From Marinobacter arenosus (GTDB lineage: Bacteria > Pseudomonadota > Gammaproteobacteria > Pseudomonadales > Oleiphilaceae): a stretch of DNA of 64,000 nt. Location: the NCBI RefSeq assembly GCF_019264345.1, contig NZ_JAHVAO010000001.1, forward strand, positions 1,426,001-1,490,000. Direction: 5' to 3'. The translations under genes were made by a program, and so were the position numbers. Shown here piece after piece: positions 51,707 to 60,163 of this stretch; the stretch's first letter is position 1; every line of letters begins with the position of its first letter. The notes under the pieces were generated by a model that was not told the DNA's origin, ran no database searches, and was given only the letters and a program-made list of their open reading frames with translations.

Positions 51707-53332
51707 ATGAACACAATCTCTCACCTAGTACTTGCGGTTACTCTGAGCTTTATCCCTCCCGCATTAGCGCATCAGGACACCATGAATGATGGCCACGCCC
51801 ATAGCGGCGGGGATGACGTCGGCACCGTCAATTTTCAGGCCGACTGTGATGACGGTGTGCGCGCTGACGTCGATCACGCACTGGGCCTGATGCATCACAT
51901 GATGTACACCCAGGCCCGCGCCGAGTTCAGCGCCATTATCCAGGCCGATCCCGACTGTGCCATGGCCCATTGGGGTGTCGCCACATCGCTGTTCCAGCCA
52001 TTGTGGGGCACCACACCGACGGCTGAGGATATCACTCTGGGTCGCCAGGAAGTCCAGCAAGCGCGTGACGCTGTCGACGATGAGCGTGAACGGCTGCTGA
52101 TAGACGCTACCGCAGCGTTCTTCGAGCCGGATACCGACCAGGTCCGGGAGCGGCTGGCCGGCTGGATTGAGGGTATGGACCAGGCCTATCAGGCCTTCCC
52201 GGACGACGCTAACGTCGCTACCTTGTATGCCTTGTCCCGCTTGACGCTGGCGCTGTCCGCCGAAGACCGCAAGGCACTGCACAACGAAGCAGAAGAGGTA
52301 CTGCGTGGGGTTTGGGAGGCCGAGCCCACCCATCCCGGGGCCGTGCATTACTCCATACACGCCACGGATGCCGATGGCCGAGCCGGGAACGCTACCGAAA
52401 TCGTGGACTCCTATACCGGGATAGCCCCCAGCGTTCCCCATGCCCTGCACATGCCGTCTCACATTTATGTGCGGCTCGGTGACTGGCCCCAGATGATCGA
52501 GTGGAATCGGCAGTCCGCCGACGTGGCGGTCAATCACAAGGTCGATGGCGCCACGTCGTTCCACTACATTCATGCCCTTGATTATCTGGTCTATGGCCAC
52601 CTCCAGCGGGGTGAAGACAAAGCGGCACACAGCGTCTGGGAGTCCGCCCAGGCCAACGGACCACACCAGGCCAATTTCCCCGGCGCCTTCCACCTGGCAT
52701 CCATCCCCGCACGGTTGGCCGTTGAGGAGCGGGATTGGGAAGCGGCGGCCGCCATTACCCCCCGTGCGGTCGACTATGTTAACTGGGACATGTTCCCCTG
52801 GCCTGAGGCTCTGAGTTGGTTTGCACGCGGGCTGGGGGCCATCAACACCGGTGATCTGGAAGCCGCCCGCACGGCTGAACAGCGCCTGGAGACTCTGGCG
52901 GAAACGGCCCAGTCCGCGGCCGATCCGCGTTTCTCGACCTACATTGAGGTGGATCGGAGGATCCTTGCCGGGTGGATTGCGCAAGCCGAGGGTGAACCCG
53001 ACCGTGCCATCGAACTGATGCGTTCCGCCGGGCAGCTGGAAGCCAGCGTCGAGAAGCATCCGGTCAGCCCCGGAACCCTGTTCCCCCCTTACGAGGCGCT
53101 TGGCGACCTGCTACTCGCCCTGAATCGCCCGGCCGAGGCCCTCGACGCGTATCAGCAGTCCGACCGCACCTGGCCGAATCGGTATAACACCCTGGAAGGA
53201 GCGGCCCTTGCGGCCGATCTGGCCGGCGATACCGGATCCGCCGGGCAGTGGGCCCGTCGACTGCTGGAGACAGCCCCGGAAACAGAGCGCGGCTCGATCA
53301 AGCGAATACAGATGCTGGCTGGGAGAAACTAG
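51707..53332 (+). CDS. Secreted tetratricopeptide-repeat protein with His/Met-rich N-terminus
   Basis: 541 residues. A signal peptide ends near ALAHQ, then HQDTMNDGHAHSGGDD. The first repeat block has VDHALGLMHHMMYTQARAEF and AMAHWGVATSLFQPLWG, a family pattern in which metal-prone His and Met cluster near the start. At least seven TPR-like helical pairs follow (AVHYSIHA, SHIYVRLGDWPQMIEWN, YEALGDLLLALNRPAEALDA). It probably scaffolds a periplasmic complex; metal binding is a guess. GGAG is 9 nt before the ATG. A GC-rich terminator follows. Confidence 0.85.
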   Translation: MNTISHLVLAVTLSFIPPALAHQDTMNDGHAHSGGDDVGTVNFQADCDDGVRADVDHALGLMHHMMYTQARAEFSAIIQADPDCAMAHWGVATSLFQPLWGTTPTAEDITLGRQEVQQARDAVDDERERLLIDATAAFFEPDTDQVRERLAGWIEGMDQAYQAFPDDANVATLYALSRLTLALSAEDRKALHNEAEEVLRGVWEAEPTHPGAVHYSIHATDADGRAGNATEIVDSYTGIAPSVPHALHMPSHIYVRLGDWPQMIEWNRQSADVAVNHKVDGATSFHYIHALDYLVYGHLQRGEDKAAHSVWESAQANGPHQANFPGAFHLASIPARLAVEERDWEAAAAITPRAVDYVNWDMFPWPEALSWFARGLGAINTGDLEAARTAEQRLETLAETAQSAADPRFSTYIEVDRRILAGWIAQAEGEPDRAIELMRSAGQLEASVEKHPVSPGTLFPPYEALGDLLLALNRPAEALDAYQQSDRTWPNRYNTLEGAALAADLAGDTGSAGQWARRLLETAPETERGSIKRIQMLAGRN

Positions 53333-53338
53333 GCACCT

Positions 53339-53368
53339 CCGGGCGGGAGCCTCCAGGTTCCCGCCCGG
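53339..53368. terminator. Strong GC-rich stem-loop after the TPR protein
   Basis: CCGGGCGGGA and TCCCGCCCGG pair as a perfect 10-bp stem around 10 nt, 6 bp after the stop; TTTTT follows 14 bp later. Confidence 0.75.
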
Positions 53369-53413
53369 TTACCGGTTTTTCCTGTGAGCCGGATAATTCT
53401 GGCTCGAAGAACA

Positions 53414-54271
53414 TCATTCGGAGCTGCGCGGATCGGGCGTCTCTTCATTAAGCCAGGTGCCGCAGTGTTTACAGTATTTGGCGTCGACTTCATGGCGGTG
53501 TTTACCGCAGCCCGGGCAGGCTTCATCGGAGTAACGTTCCGCGCGCAGGGTGCGAATCACTTCCGCGGAAAACACCCCGACGGGCAGCGCGATGATCGAG
53601 TAGCCCGTCAACATGATCATCATGGAAATGAACTGCCCCCAGGCGGTGACCGGCGTGATATCGCCATAGCCCACGGTTGTCAGTGTCACAATGCCCCAGT
53701 AGATGGATTTGGGAATACTGGTGAAGCCCGCCTCAGCCGGCTCAATGAGATAGAGCAACGAAGAGAAGATGGTCACGACCATCAGCACGGAAAACAGAAA
53801 AAGCAGGATCTGGTGCCGGCTGCGAATCAGCGCGCCCATCAGCAGACGGCCCTCGCCCACCACCGTCATCATTTCCAGTACCCGAAACAGCCGCAGGGTC
53901 CGCAGCAGGCGCACGACGACGAGCGTCTGCGCCCCCGGAATCAATAACGCCAGCCAGGTGGGCAGGACCGCCAGAACGTCGATAATCCCGTAGAAGCTTT
54001 TCAGGTAAAGCTTCGGTTTCTCCAGGCAATAGATGCGCAGGGCCAGCTCAATGGTGAACAGCAGCGTTATGCCCCACTCCACAGCGTAAAAAATCTCGCC
54101 GTAGCGGGCGTGATAGTCCGGCACACTGTCCAGGAGAATAATCCCCACGCTGAGGAATATCAGCAACGCCAGAAAAACATCAAAGCCCTTGGCCAGGCGG
54201 GTATCAGACTCGAAAATGATCTGAAAAAGGCGTGTTTTAATTCCCAGGCCACCGGGTTTTATCGTCGCCAT
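53414..54271 (-). CDS. Voltage-gated potassium channel, 6-TM type, with zinc-ribbon tail
   Basis: 285 residues. Six hydrophobic helices; S4 has four regularly spaced Arg (VVRLLRTLRLFR, Arg121/124/127/130), and the pore filter is TVGYGD (199-204). The C-terminal tail adds a CxxC-x11-CxxC zinc ribbon (Cys252/255/267/270), found in a subset of bacterial channels. It conducts K+ across the inner membrane. ATG 54271 follows AGAGAGG. The stretch to 54340 is a weak upstream extension of the frame. Confidence 0.93.
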   Translation of the reverse strand: MATIKPGGLGIKTRLFQIIFESDTRLAKGFDVFLALLIFLSVGIILLDSVPDYHARYGEIFYAVEWGITLLFTIELALRIYCLEKPKLYLKSFYGIIDVLAVLPTWLALLIPGAQTLVVVRLLRTLRLFRVLEMMTVVGEGRLLMGALIRSRHQILLFLFSVLMVVTIFSSLLYLIEPAEAGFTSIPKSIYWGIVTLTTVGYGDITPVTAWGQFISMMIMLTGYSIIALPVGVFSAEVIRTLRAERYSDEACPGCGKHRHEVDAKYCKHCGTWLNEETPDPRSSE

Positions 54272-54388
54272 CCAAGCTGCCTCTCTACCAGTCACTGAAA
54301 GTGGAACATCCGGCGAATAGGTGCACCCCAGGACTACCAAGCCTGCAAGCCGCCGTATTGCCCCTGAACATTGACTGTAGATGATTTC

Positions 54389-54403
54389 ACCCGCATCGCG
54401 GGT
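54389..54403. terminator. Short hairpin after the Ca2+/cation antiporter gene
   Basis: ACCCGC-ATC-GCGGGT, a 6-bp stem with a 3-nt loop, about 53 bp after the antiporter stop on the minus strand. No U-run on that strand. Confidence 0.3.
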
Positions 54404-54455
54404 TTACCAGCCCGGTTTCAAAAGCAGGCAATGGCGACTTGTTTGAAGGCCCGAT

Positions 54456-55493
54456 TCAGCCAGTGAACATCAACACCACACCAAGCCCGTAGAGCACCAT
54501 GATTGCCACACTCTCGGCACCGATTCGTCCGACACCATAGCGCTCCCGACGTATCAGCCCCATGATCAGGATGGCCGCCATCAAGAGAGTCAGGGCGACC
54601 CAACGTTCCGAGTCGGCGGTCATCGTGTGGTAGAGCGAGCCGTCCCGGTAGGCGATGTCCGAAGCAGCCATGAACAGCGTATCGAAGGCATTCCCGCCGA
54701 TGATGCCAGCCACCGCGAGTGTGAGCGCCCCTCGCCTTACCGCGGCCACTGACGTTACCAGCTCCGGAATGGACGTACTGATCGCCGTCAGAAGCACACC
54801 GACGATTGTCTGGCTTAACCCGGCTTCCGAGCTGATGGTCGTGGCGGCGGGCTCCAGTACCAGGCCAGCCACGCCAAGGGTTGCCATGAGCACTGCGAAT
54901 TCTGTCCAGAGACGGCTAAGTGATGGCAACCGGCTCTGGCTCTCCGGTTCATCCTGTCGGGTTTCACCGGTAACGGAGGGGTGCCACATGGGGTTGTCGC
55001 CGGCACTCTGGATGAGCCGGGTGCCGTAGAAATAGAAACCCAGCAGTATCGGGGTCACGGGGTGGATGTTCCAGACGGTGACATCTGGCAAGCTCGGTGC
55101 CAAAAGGATCAACGCCAGGAGCGCGATCAGCAATCCGTTCTGCATCATGTTCGGCGCCGAGGCAGCCGCGTGTTCCAGGTTCGCACGACGATAGACAATG
55201 TCGGCAATGGCCAGGAAAAAGGTCTGCACCGCGATGCCCCCCAGGGCATTACTGACAGCCAGCTCCGGGTGCCCCCGGTAGGCTGCGGTCACCGAGAGCA
55301 CCGCACCACTCAGCGACGTCGCGGCCCCCAGAAGCACCGCTCCGGCTGTCGCCTCACCCAGCCCGGTCCGGTCGGCGAGCTGGTCGACCACGCGTGTGAT
55401 GCGTGTCCCCGCGATCGCTATGACCAAGGCACAGATACTGAAAACCGCGATGCTCTGCAGCAGTGTCCAGCTGTCCGGATCCACGATCGGCAC
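54456..55493 (-). CDS. Ca2+/cation antiporter (CaCA, sodium/calcium exchanger family)
   Basis: 345 residues with ten to eleven hydrophobic helices in two inverted halves. The alpha-repeats are GAATSLSGAVLSVTAAYRGH and AISTSIPELVTSVAAVRRGA, each with the acidic residue of the exchanger motif varied: the first has Ser-Gly in place of PE, the second keeps PE. It exchanges cations such as Ca2+ or K+ for Na+ or H+. The start is GTG 55493, with GGGAGG upstream. Confidence 0.9.
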   Translation of the reverse strand: MPIVDPDSWTLLQSIAVFSICALVIAIAGTRITRVVDQLADRTGLGEATAGAVLLGAATSLSGAVLSVTAAYRGHPELAVSNALGGIAVQTFFLAIADIVYRRANLEHAAASAPNMMQNGLLIALLALILLAPSLPDVTVWNIHPVTPILLGFYFYGTRLIQSAGDNPMWHPSVTGETRQDEPESQSRLPSLSRLWTEFAVLMATLGVAGLVLEPAATTISSEAGLSQTIVGVLLTAISTSIPELVTSVAAVRRGALTLAVAGIIGGNAFDTLFMAASDIAYRDGSLYHTMTADSERWVALTLLMAAILIMGLIRRERYGVGRIGAESVAIMVLYGLGVVLMFTG

Positions 55494-55519
55494 TGTCGTC
55501 CTCCCGTTGCGCCTGAAGC

Positions 55520-56002
55520 CTACCGCTCAGCCAACGCGTAACGTCGATGCAGCTCTCGCAAGGGGTCTGCGAGCTCGGAGAAGGGGCCCTCTGTGGGAAC
55601 GCCCGGAACAACCCGATTAATTGGCAGGGTCGCGACGGGCGGTGGCGCCACGTTGAGTTCGTCCAGCCAGCCTGAAAGCTGTTCTGAAGAACTGGCATAG
55701 ACGATTCGCCCGAGGCCAACCCAGCCGTGGGCTGCCGCGCACATCGGACAGTGTTCGCCAGAGGTATACACGGTTGATGCGGCTCGCTCATCCGGCGTCA
55801 TATTGGCGGCGGCCCAGCGCGCTATTTCAAACTCCGGGTGGCGGGTTTCATCACCGCCAGCGGTTTCATTGTGGCCCTCGTACCTGACGGCACCGGTTTC
55901 ATCCACCAGCACCGAACCGAAAGGCGGGTTCCCGCTATCAACCGCCATCGAGGCGAGTTCCACGCAGCGGGTCAGGTGCTTCATATCGGTTTCGTTGATC
56001 AC
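55520..56002 (-). CDS. Nucleoside/guanine deaminase-like zinc deaminase
   Basis: 160 residues of the CMP/dCMP-guanine deaminase fold. The zinc His-Pro-Glu is in TRHPEFEIARWAA and the Cys pair in SGEHCPMCAAAHGW. PPFGSVLVD and the C-terminal helix are typical of guanine/tRNA-adenosine deaminase relatives. The substrate is likely a purine or pyrimidine base or nucleoside. The start is GTG 56002 with AAGGAGG 4 nt upstream. It is upstream of the antiporter gene by 26 bp. Confidence 0.9.
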   Translation of the reverse strand: MINETDMKHLTRCVELASMAVDSGNPPFGSVLVDETGAVRYEGHNETAGGDETRHPEFEIARWAAANMTPDERAASTVYTSGEHCPMCAAAHGWVGLGRIVYASSSEQLSGWLDELNVAPPPVATLPINRVVPGVPTEGPFSELADPLRELHRRYALAER

Positions 56003-56228
56003 GATGCCTCCTTCATTGACCTCTGGCGTCCAGGTAATGCATCCACAGCAGGCGGGCGGCTACCGCTCGCCGCAGCGCCATCATGTAGTAGATGTCGACT
56101 GTCCAGGGACCCTATCCGGGTACATCTAAAAGGTGACTGCGGCCCTGCTCATCGTCAAGCGTTTCAAGCCGGGAGAGATTCAGTTCGCCGCCAATGATTC
56201 GGGGGTTACCGATCCAAGGTGGGGTGTG

Positions 56229-56252
56229 AGCCGTGGCCACCAGGCCACGGCT
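56229..56252. terminator. Perfect 8-bp stem-loop downstream of the glycine-zipper gene
   Basis: AGCCGTGG-CCACCAGG-CCACGGCT, 18 bp after the minus-strand glycine-zipper stop. T residues follow on the plus strand only. The rest of the spacer to 56003 has no gene I trust. Confidence 0.45.
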
Positions 56253-56269
56253 TTCTCATTTGTCGCGCT

Positions 56270-56605
56270 TCAGCACCTGCCCTTTTTCGCCTGACCCGGT
56301 GGGCAGAAATGGCCACCAGACTTACGGTAGGACCGGCGATCGTCATAATCATAGTCATGACGACGGCGATCATGTTCGCGATAGTATTCTCTGTCATGAT
56401 CTCTGGTGGTAATGGCTGTTCCCGTTGCCGCACCGACGGCACCGCCGAGAATAGCACCATCTCTGCCACCGACCTCGTTACCGATGGCAGCCCCAATGGC
56501 TCCGCCAATACCGCCACCCAGCGCAGCGTCGGCTGTGTCATCGGCAACGGCACCCAATGAGGTGGCACTGAGAGATAGAAAAACGAGCAGTGATTTCATA
56601 TTCAT
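56270..56605 (-). CDS. Glycine-zipper envelope protein
   Basis: 111 residues. A signal peptide (SLLVFLSLSATSLGAVA) is followed by a 50-residue glycine zipper (GGGIGGAIGAAIGNEVGGRD, GAILGGAVGAATGTAI) and a basic, Asp/Arg/Tyr-rich tail ending in CPPGQAKKGRC. Such proteins sit in the outer membrane or periplasm. The start could also be two codons downstream (ATG 56599). An AT-rich stretch at 56720-56780 is the likely promoter region. Confidence 0.82.
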   Translation of the reverse strand: MNMKSLLVFLSLSATSLGAVADDTADAALGGGIGGAIGAAIGNEVGGRDGAILGGAVGAATGTAITTRDHDREYYREHDRRRHDYDYDDRRSYRKSGGHFCPPGQAKKGRC

Positions 56606-56780
56606 TGGTGTAAATCCCATTGTTCAGGTGGTCTGAGCTGCCCGGTATGACGGGTAGGAATCCAGTGTCTCCATCCTCCCATCAGTCACGTACCAGGTTT
56701 GTGAACTACTCCGAGATTATCAGAAATACACGCGACACCACTCTTACCTTTTATTTATATTTCAATATGTTACAAAGTGT

Positions 56781-56821
56781 AAAGGGCAGGCTGACCCTCC
56801 TGGAGTCAACCTGCTCCCTTT
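56781..56821. terminator. Imperfect stem-loop after the alanine symporter gene
   Basis: AAAGGGCAGGCTGAC pairs with GTCAACCTGCTCCCTTT with two mismatches or bulges, 24 bp after the symporter stop on the minus strand. Confidence 0.5.
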
Positions 56822-56844
56822 TGATTATGCGCCAGCGTCTGGCC

Positions 56845-58233
56845 TCAGGAACCGGCTCCCGAGGATTCCACGGGCACACCCAGCGCCTGGCGCTCGAAGT
56901 AGTCCCGGGTCAGCCGGAAGACCACCGGGCTGAGGGCAACGATGGCAATCAGGTTGGGCAAGGCCATCAGCGCATTCAGCGTATCGGCCACCAACCAGAC
57001 AAAATCCAGGCTGAGAACCGCGCCGAGGGGAACGGCGAGGATCCACAGCACCCGAAATGGCTTGATTGCCCGGGTACCGAACAGGAACTCCACACATTTC
57101 TCGCCATAGAACGACCAGCCCAGGATGGTGCTGAAGGCAAACAACGCCAACGCGACGGCAACCAGATAGTTCCCTACCCCCGGCAAGGCAAGACCGAACG
57201 CCGCCGAGGTCAATGCGGCGCCGGACTCGCCGGAATCCCAGATACCGGAGGTGACAATCACCAGACCGGTGACCGAGCAGACGACCAGGGTGTCCAGCAA
57301 GGTACCCAGCATGGCAATCAACCCCTGGCGAACCGGATCCCGGGTCTTGGCGGCCGCATGGGCGATGGGGGCAGAGCCCAGGCCGGCCTCGTTGGAAAAC
57401 ACACCACGGGCGACACCGAAGCGAATGGCCGCCCAGACGGCCGCCCCGGCAAAACCACCCTGGGCCGCGTGCCCTGAAAACGCACTCTCAAGGATCAGCG
57501 CCATGGCCGGGCCGATCTGATCGGCATTGATGCCGAGCACCACCAGGCCGGCCAGGATGTAGGCGACGGCCATGAACGGCACCAGTTTGCCGGCCACTGA
57601 GCCGATGCGCCGGATTCCGCCCATCAACACGGCTCCCACCAGCACCATCACCACCAGGCCGGTCGCCAGTTCGGGCACGCCAAAGTTGGTTTCGATGACC
57701 TGGGCAACGGAGTTGGACTGAACCGTGTTACCAATACCAAATCCGGCGACGGCACCAAAGATCGCAAACGCGGAACCCAGCCAGGCCCAGCGCCGGCCCA
57801 GGCCGTTCTTCAGGTAGTACATCGGGCCCCCGACGTGGTTGCCCTCCTCATCCACTTCGCGGAACCGCACGGCCAACACCGCTTCCGAATACTTGGTGGC
57901 CATACCCACCAGGGCGGTCACCCACATCCAGAAAAGCGCGCCCGGGCCGCCGAGGAACACCGCCGTGGCAACGCCCGCAATGTTCCCGGTGCCAACCGTG
58001 GCCGCCATGGCAGTCATCAGCGCCTGGAAAGGCGACACCTCACCGGTTTGCTCGTCATCCTTACCGACCTTGACGCCGCCGGCGAGCAGTTTGAACCCGG
58101 TGCCGATGCGCAGGATCGGCATCAGTTTCAGGCCAAGACTCATAAAAAAGCCCACGCCCAGAATGAGAATGAGCATGGGCCACCCCCAGACGATGGCGTT
58201 AATGTCCCCTAATACAGAACTCACAGAATCCAT
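56845..58233 (-). CDS. Alanine or glycine:cation symporter, AGCS family
   Basis: 462 residues with about eleven hydrophobic helices. Hallmarks are ATVGTGNIAGVATAVFLGGPGAL split across helices 2-3 and FSNEAGLGSAPIAHAAA. It imports alanine or glycine with Na+. AAGAGGT lies 9 nt before the ATG. It is 49 bp downstream of alanine dehydrogenase on the same strand, so the two form an alanine uptake-catabolism operon, with the Lrp-type regulator divergent. Confidence 0.94.
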   Translation of the reverse strand: MDSVSSVLGDINAIVWGWPMLILILGVGFFMSLGLKLMPILRIGTGFKLLAGGVKVGKDDEQTGEVSPFQALMTAMAATVGTGNIAGVATAVFLGGPGALFWMWVTALVGMATKYSEAVLAVRFREVDEEGNHVGGPMYYLKNGLGRRWAWLGSAFAIFGAVAGFGIGNTVQSNSVAQVIETNFGVPELATGLVVMVLVGAVLMGGIRRIGSVAGKLVPFMAVAYILAGLVVLGINADQIGPAMALILESAFSGHAAQGGFAGAAVWAAIRFGVARGVFSNEAGLGSAPIAHAAAKTRDPVRQGLIAMLGTLLDTLVVCSVTGLVIVTSGIWDSGESGAALTSAAFGLALPGVGNYLVAVALALFAFSTILGWSFYGEKCVEFLFGTRAIKPFRVLWILAVPLGAVLSLDFVWLVADTLNALMALPNLIAIVALSPVVFRLTRDYFERQALGVPVESSGAGS

Positions 58234-58282
58234 TGGATCAATACCTCTTGTTGTTGTCGTATGGTGTTTAGAGCGTTAAGAA

Positions 58283-59407
58283 TCAGTGCATCAGTGCCAG
58301 CCCCTGTTCCGGGGTGATGGAGTCGATACCCTGGGCCGCACCCACCGACGGGCAGGTCAGCACGCCATTGACCACATTCAACCCGTTCAGCAGCCCCGCG
58401 CTGTCCGCCAGTGCCCGGGGAGCCCCTTTGTTGGCGATCTGAAGGACATAGGGCAGCGTGGCGTTGTTCAGGGCGTAACTGGAGGTTCGGGCCACCGCGC
58501 CGGGCATGTTGGCCACGCAGTAATGAACCACGCCATCCACAATGAAGGTGGGCTCGGCGTGGGTCGTCGGGGTTGAGGTTTCAAAGCAGCCGCCCTGGTC
58601 GATGGCCACATCCACGACCGCCGCGCCGGGCTTCATGCGGGCAATCAGTTCGCGACTGACCAGCTTGGGCGCGGCCGCCCCCGGGATCAGCACACCACCA
58701 ATGACCAGATCCGCCTGCGACACGGCGTCCGCAACGGCCTTCGAGGACGAAAACAGGGTCTGGACCCGATTACCAAACACCGCATCGAACCGGCGCAACA
58801 CGGAAATGGAGGTGTCCAGCACAGTGACTCGGGCGCCCATCCCGACCGCCATCTGGGTGGCGTTGAAACCCACCACGCCGCCGCCAATCACCACCACCGT
58901 GGCCGCGTTCACACCGGGAACACCCCCCAGCAGCAGGCCCCGACCTTCCCGGGAACTCTCAAGGCAGTGAGCGCCGGCCTGAATGCTCATACGGCCCGCC
59001 ACTTCCGACATGGGCGCCAACAACGGCAACGCGCCGTTACTGTCCGTCACGGTCTCATAGGCGATGCAGGTCGCGCCGCTGGCCAGGAGGTCTTTGGTCT
59101 GAGGAACGTCCGGCGCCAGATGCAGGTAGGTAAACAGCGTGTGGTGAGGCCGCAGCAGGGCCCGCTCGCTGGCCTGTGGCTCCTTGACCTTGACGATCAT
59201 CTCCGCCTGTTCGAAGACGGCTTCGGCCGACGGGACCAGCCTGGCGCCTGCTGACTCGTATTGTTCATCGGTAAGATCGATACCCGCACCGGCACCGGTC
59301 TGCACCACCACCGAATGGCCCTGGGCAACCAGCTCATGGACCGCCTCTGGCGTCAGTCCAACCCGGAATTCATTGTTTTTGATCTCTTTGGGTACACCCA
59401 CAATCAT
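58283..59407 (-). CDS. ald: Alanine dehydrogenase
   Basis: 374 residues. Active-site residues match the family: Lys75 in VKVKEP, His96 in YLHLA, and Asp in QGGCFETS-linked DVAIDQGG. The nucleotide fold is VVVIGGGVVGFNATQMAVGMGA. It oxidises L-alanine to pyruvate and ammonia with NAD+. ATG 59407 has AGGAG 9 nt upstream; the longer frame from 59455 is not needed. The divergent Lrp-type gene and its AT-rich spacer suggest alanine-responsive induction. Confidence 0.96.
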   Translation of the reverse strand: MIVGVPKEIKNNEFRVGLTPEAVHELVAQGHSVVVQTGAGAGIDLTDEQYESAGARLVPSAEAVFEQAEMIVKVKEPQASERALLRPHHTLFTYLHLAPDVPQTKDLLASGATCIAYETVTDSNGALPLLAPMSEVAGRMSIQAGAHCLESSREGRGLLLGGVPGVNAATVVVIGGGVVGFNATQMAVGMGARVTVLDTSISVLRRFDAVFGNRVQTLFSSSKAVADAVSQADLVIGGVLIPGAAAPKLVSRELIARMKPGAAVVDVAIDQGGCFETSTPTTHAEPTFIVDGVVHYCVANMPGAVARTSSYALNNATLPYVLQIANKGAPRALADSAGLLNGLNVVNGVLTCPSVGAAQGIDSITPEQGLALMH

Positions 59408-59596
59408 AGGCTTTTGCTCCTGTCGGGCAGTGAATGAACGCGACCCACTGGTCACGCTGACGTTTTAAAGTCTAATCAGGGCCGACAGGATAAAATCCCG
59501 AATAAAACTACTAATTCATTATTTGATCCTTTTGTTTTCTCAACTACAGTGTTTTCTTCTATTTCGGCGAAACTTACTGGTATGAGGAGCAATGCC
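59408..59596. promoter_or_regulatory. AT-rich divergent promoter region of ald and the Lrp-type gene
   Basis: The stretch 59470-59570 is far more AT-rich than its surroundings, with short dyads such as TTTCGGCGAAA (about 59559-59569). Lrp/AsnC regulators bind such regions in arrays. No single site is convincing. Confidence 0.45.
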
Positions 59597-60085
59597 ATGC
59601 GGAAACTGGACCGTATCGACCTGGCCATCCTGGATGAGCTGCAGAACAATTCGAAGATCACCAATCACGAGCTGTCCAACCGGGTGAACCTGAGCCCGAC
59701 GCCCTGCCTGGAAAGAGTCCGGAAGCTCGAACGGGACGGCTATATCAAGAACTACCGCGCCATCCTCAACGCCCGTAAATTGGGCATCGGCCTCACGGTG
59801 TTTGTCGAGATCAGCCTGACCCGAACCGGCCCGGACGTGTTCGCACAGTTCAAGGAAGCGGCCATCGACGTTCCGGAAGTCCAGGAGTGCCACCTGGTGT
59901 CCGGCAATTTCGATTACCTGATCAAGGCCCGGGTGGCGGATGTCGAACACTACCGTTCGCTGTTGGGCGCAACCATCCTGGCGCTGCCGGGGGTGAACGA
60001 TTCACGGAGCTACATCGTCATGGAGACCGTGAAGGAAGGGCAGGTATTGAGCATGAAGAGTGTTATGGAGCACAGCGTCGGCTGA
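59597..60085 (+). CDS. Lrp/AsnC-family regulator of alanine dehydrogenase
   Basis: 162 residues. HTH at residues 5-60 (LDRIDLAILDELQNNSKITN, NRVNLSPTPCLERVRKLERDG) and a RAM domain (VPEVQECHLVSGNFDYLIKA) for effector binding and oligomer formation. Family members next to ald activate it with L-alanine. ATG 59597 has AGGAG 8 nt upstream, preferred to the two earlier in-frame ATG codons. Divergent from ald. Confidence 0.94.
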   Translation: MRKLDRIDLAILDELQNNSKITNHELSNRVNLSPTPCLERVRKLERDGYIKNYRAILNARKLGIGLTVFVEISLTRTGPDVFAQFKEAAIDVPEVQECHLVSGNFDYLIKARVADVEHYRSLLGATILALPGVNDSRSYIVMETVKEGQVLSMKSVMEHSVG

Positions 60086-60163
60086 TGGCAATGAATCTGC
60101 GCATTAGGCCCGAGGGAGACACGGGCACCTGCACCCGATAACCCGACGTTTACGAGCGCCCCA

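Noticed and set aside
56112..56240. 42-codon minus-strand frame (WIGNPRIIGGELNLSRLETL, then DDEQGRSHLLDVPG)
   Set aside because: Coding-like in composition but GTG start only, no ribosome site, and an equally plausible frame exists on the opposite strand; could be a relic.
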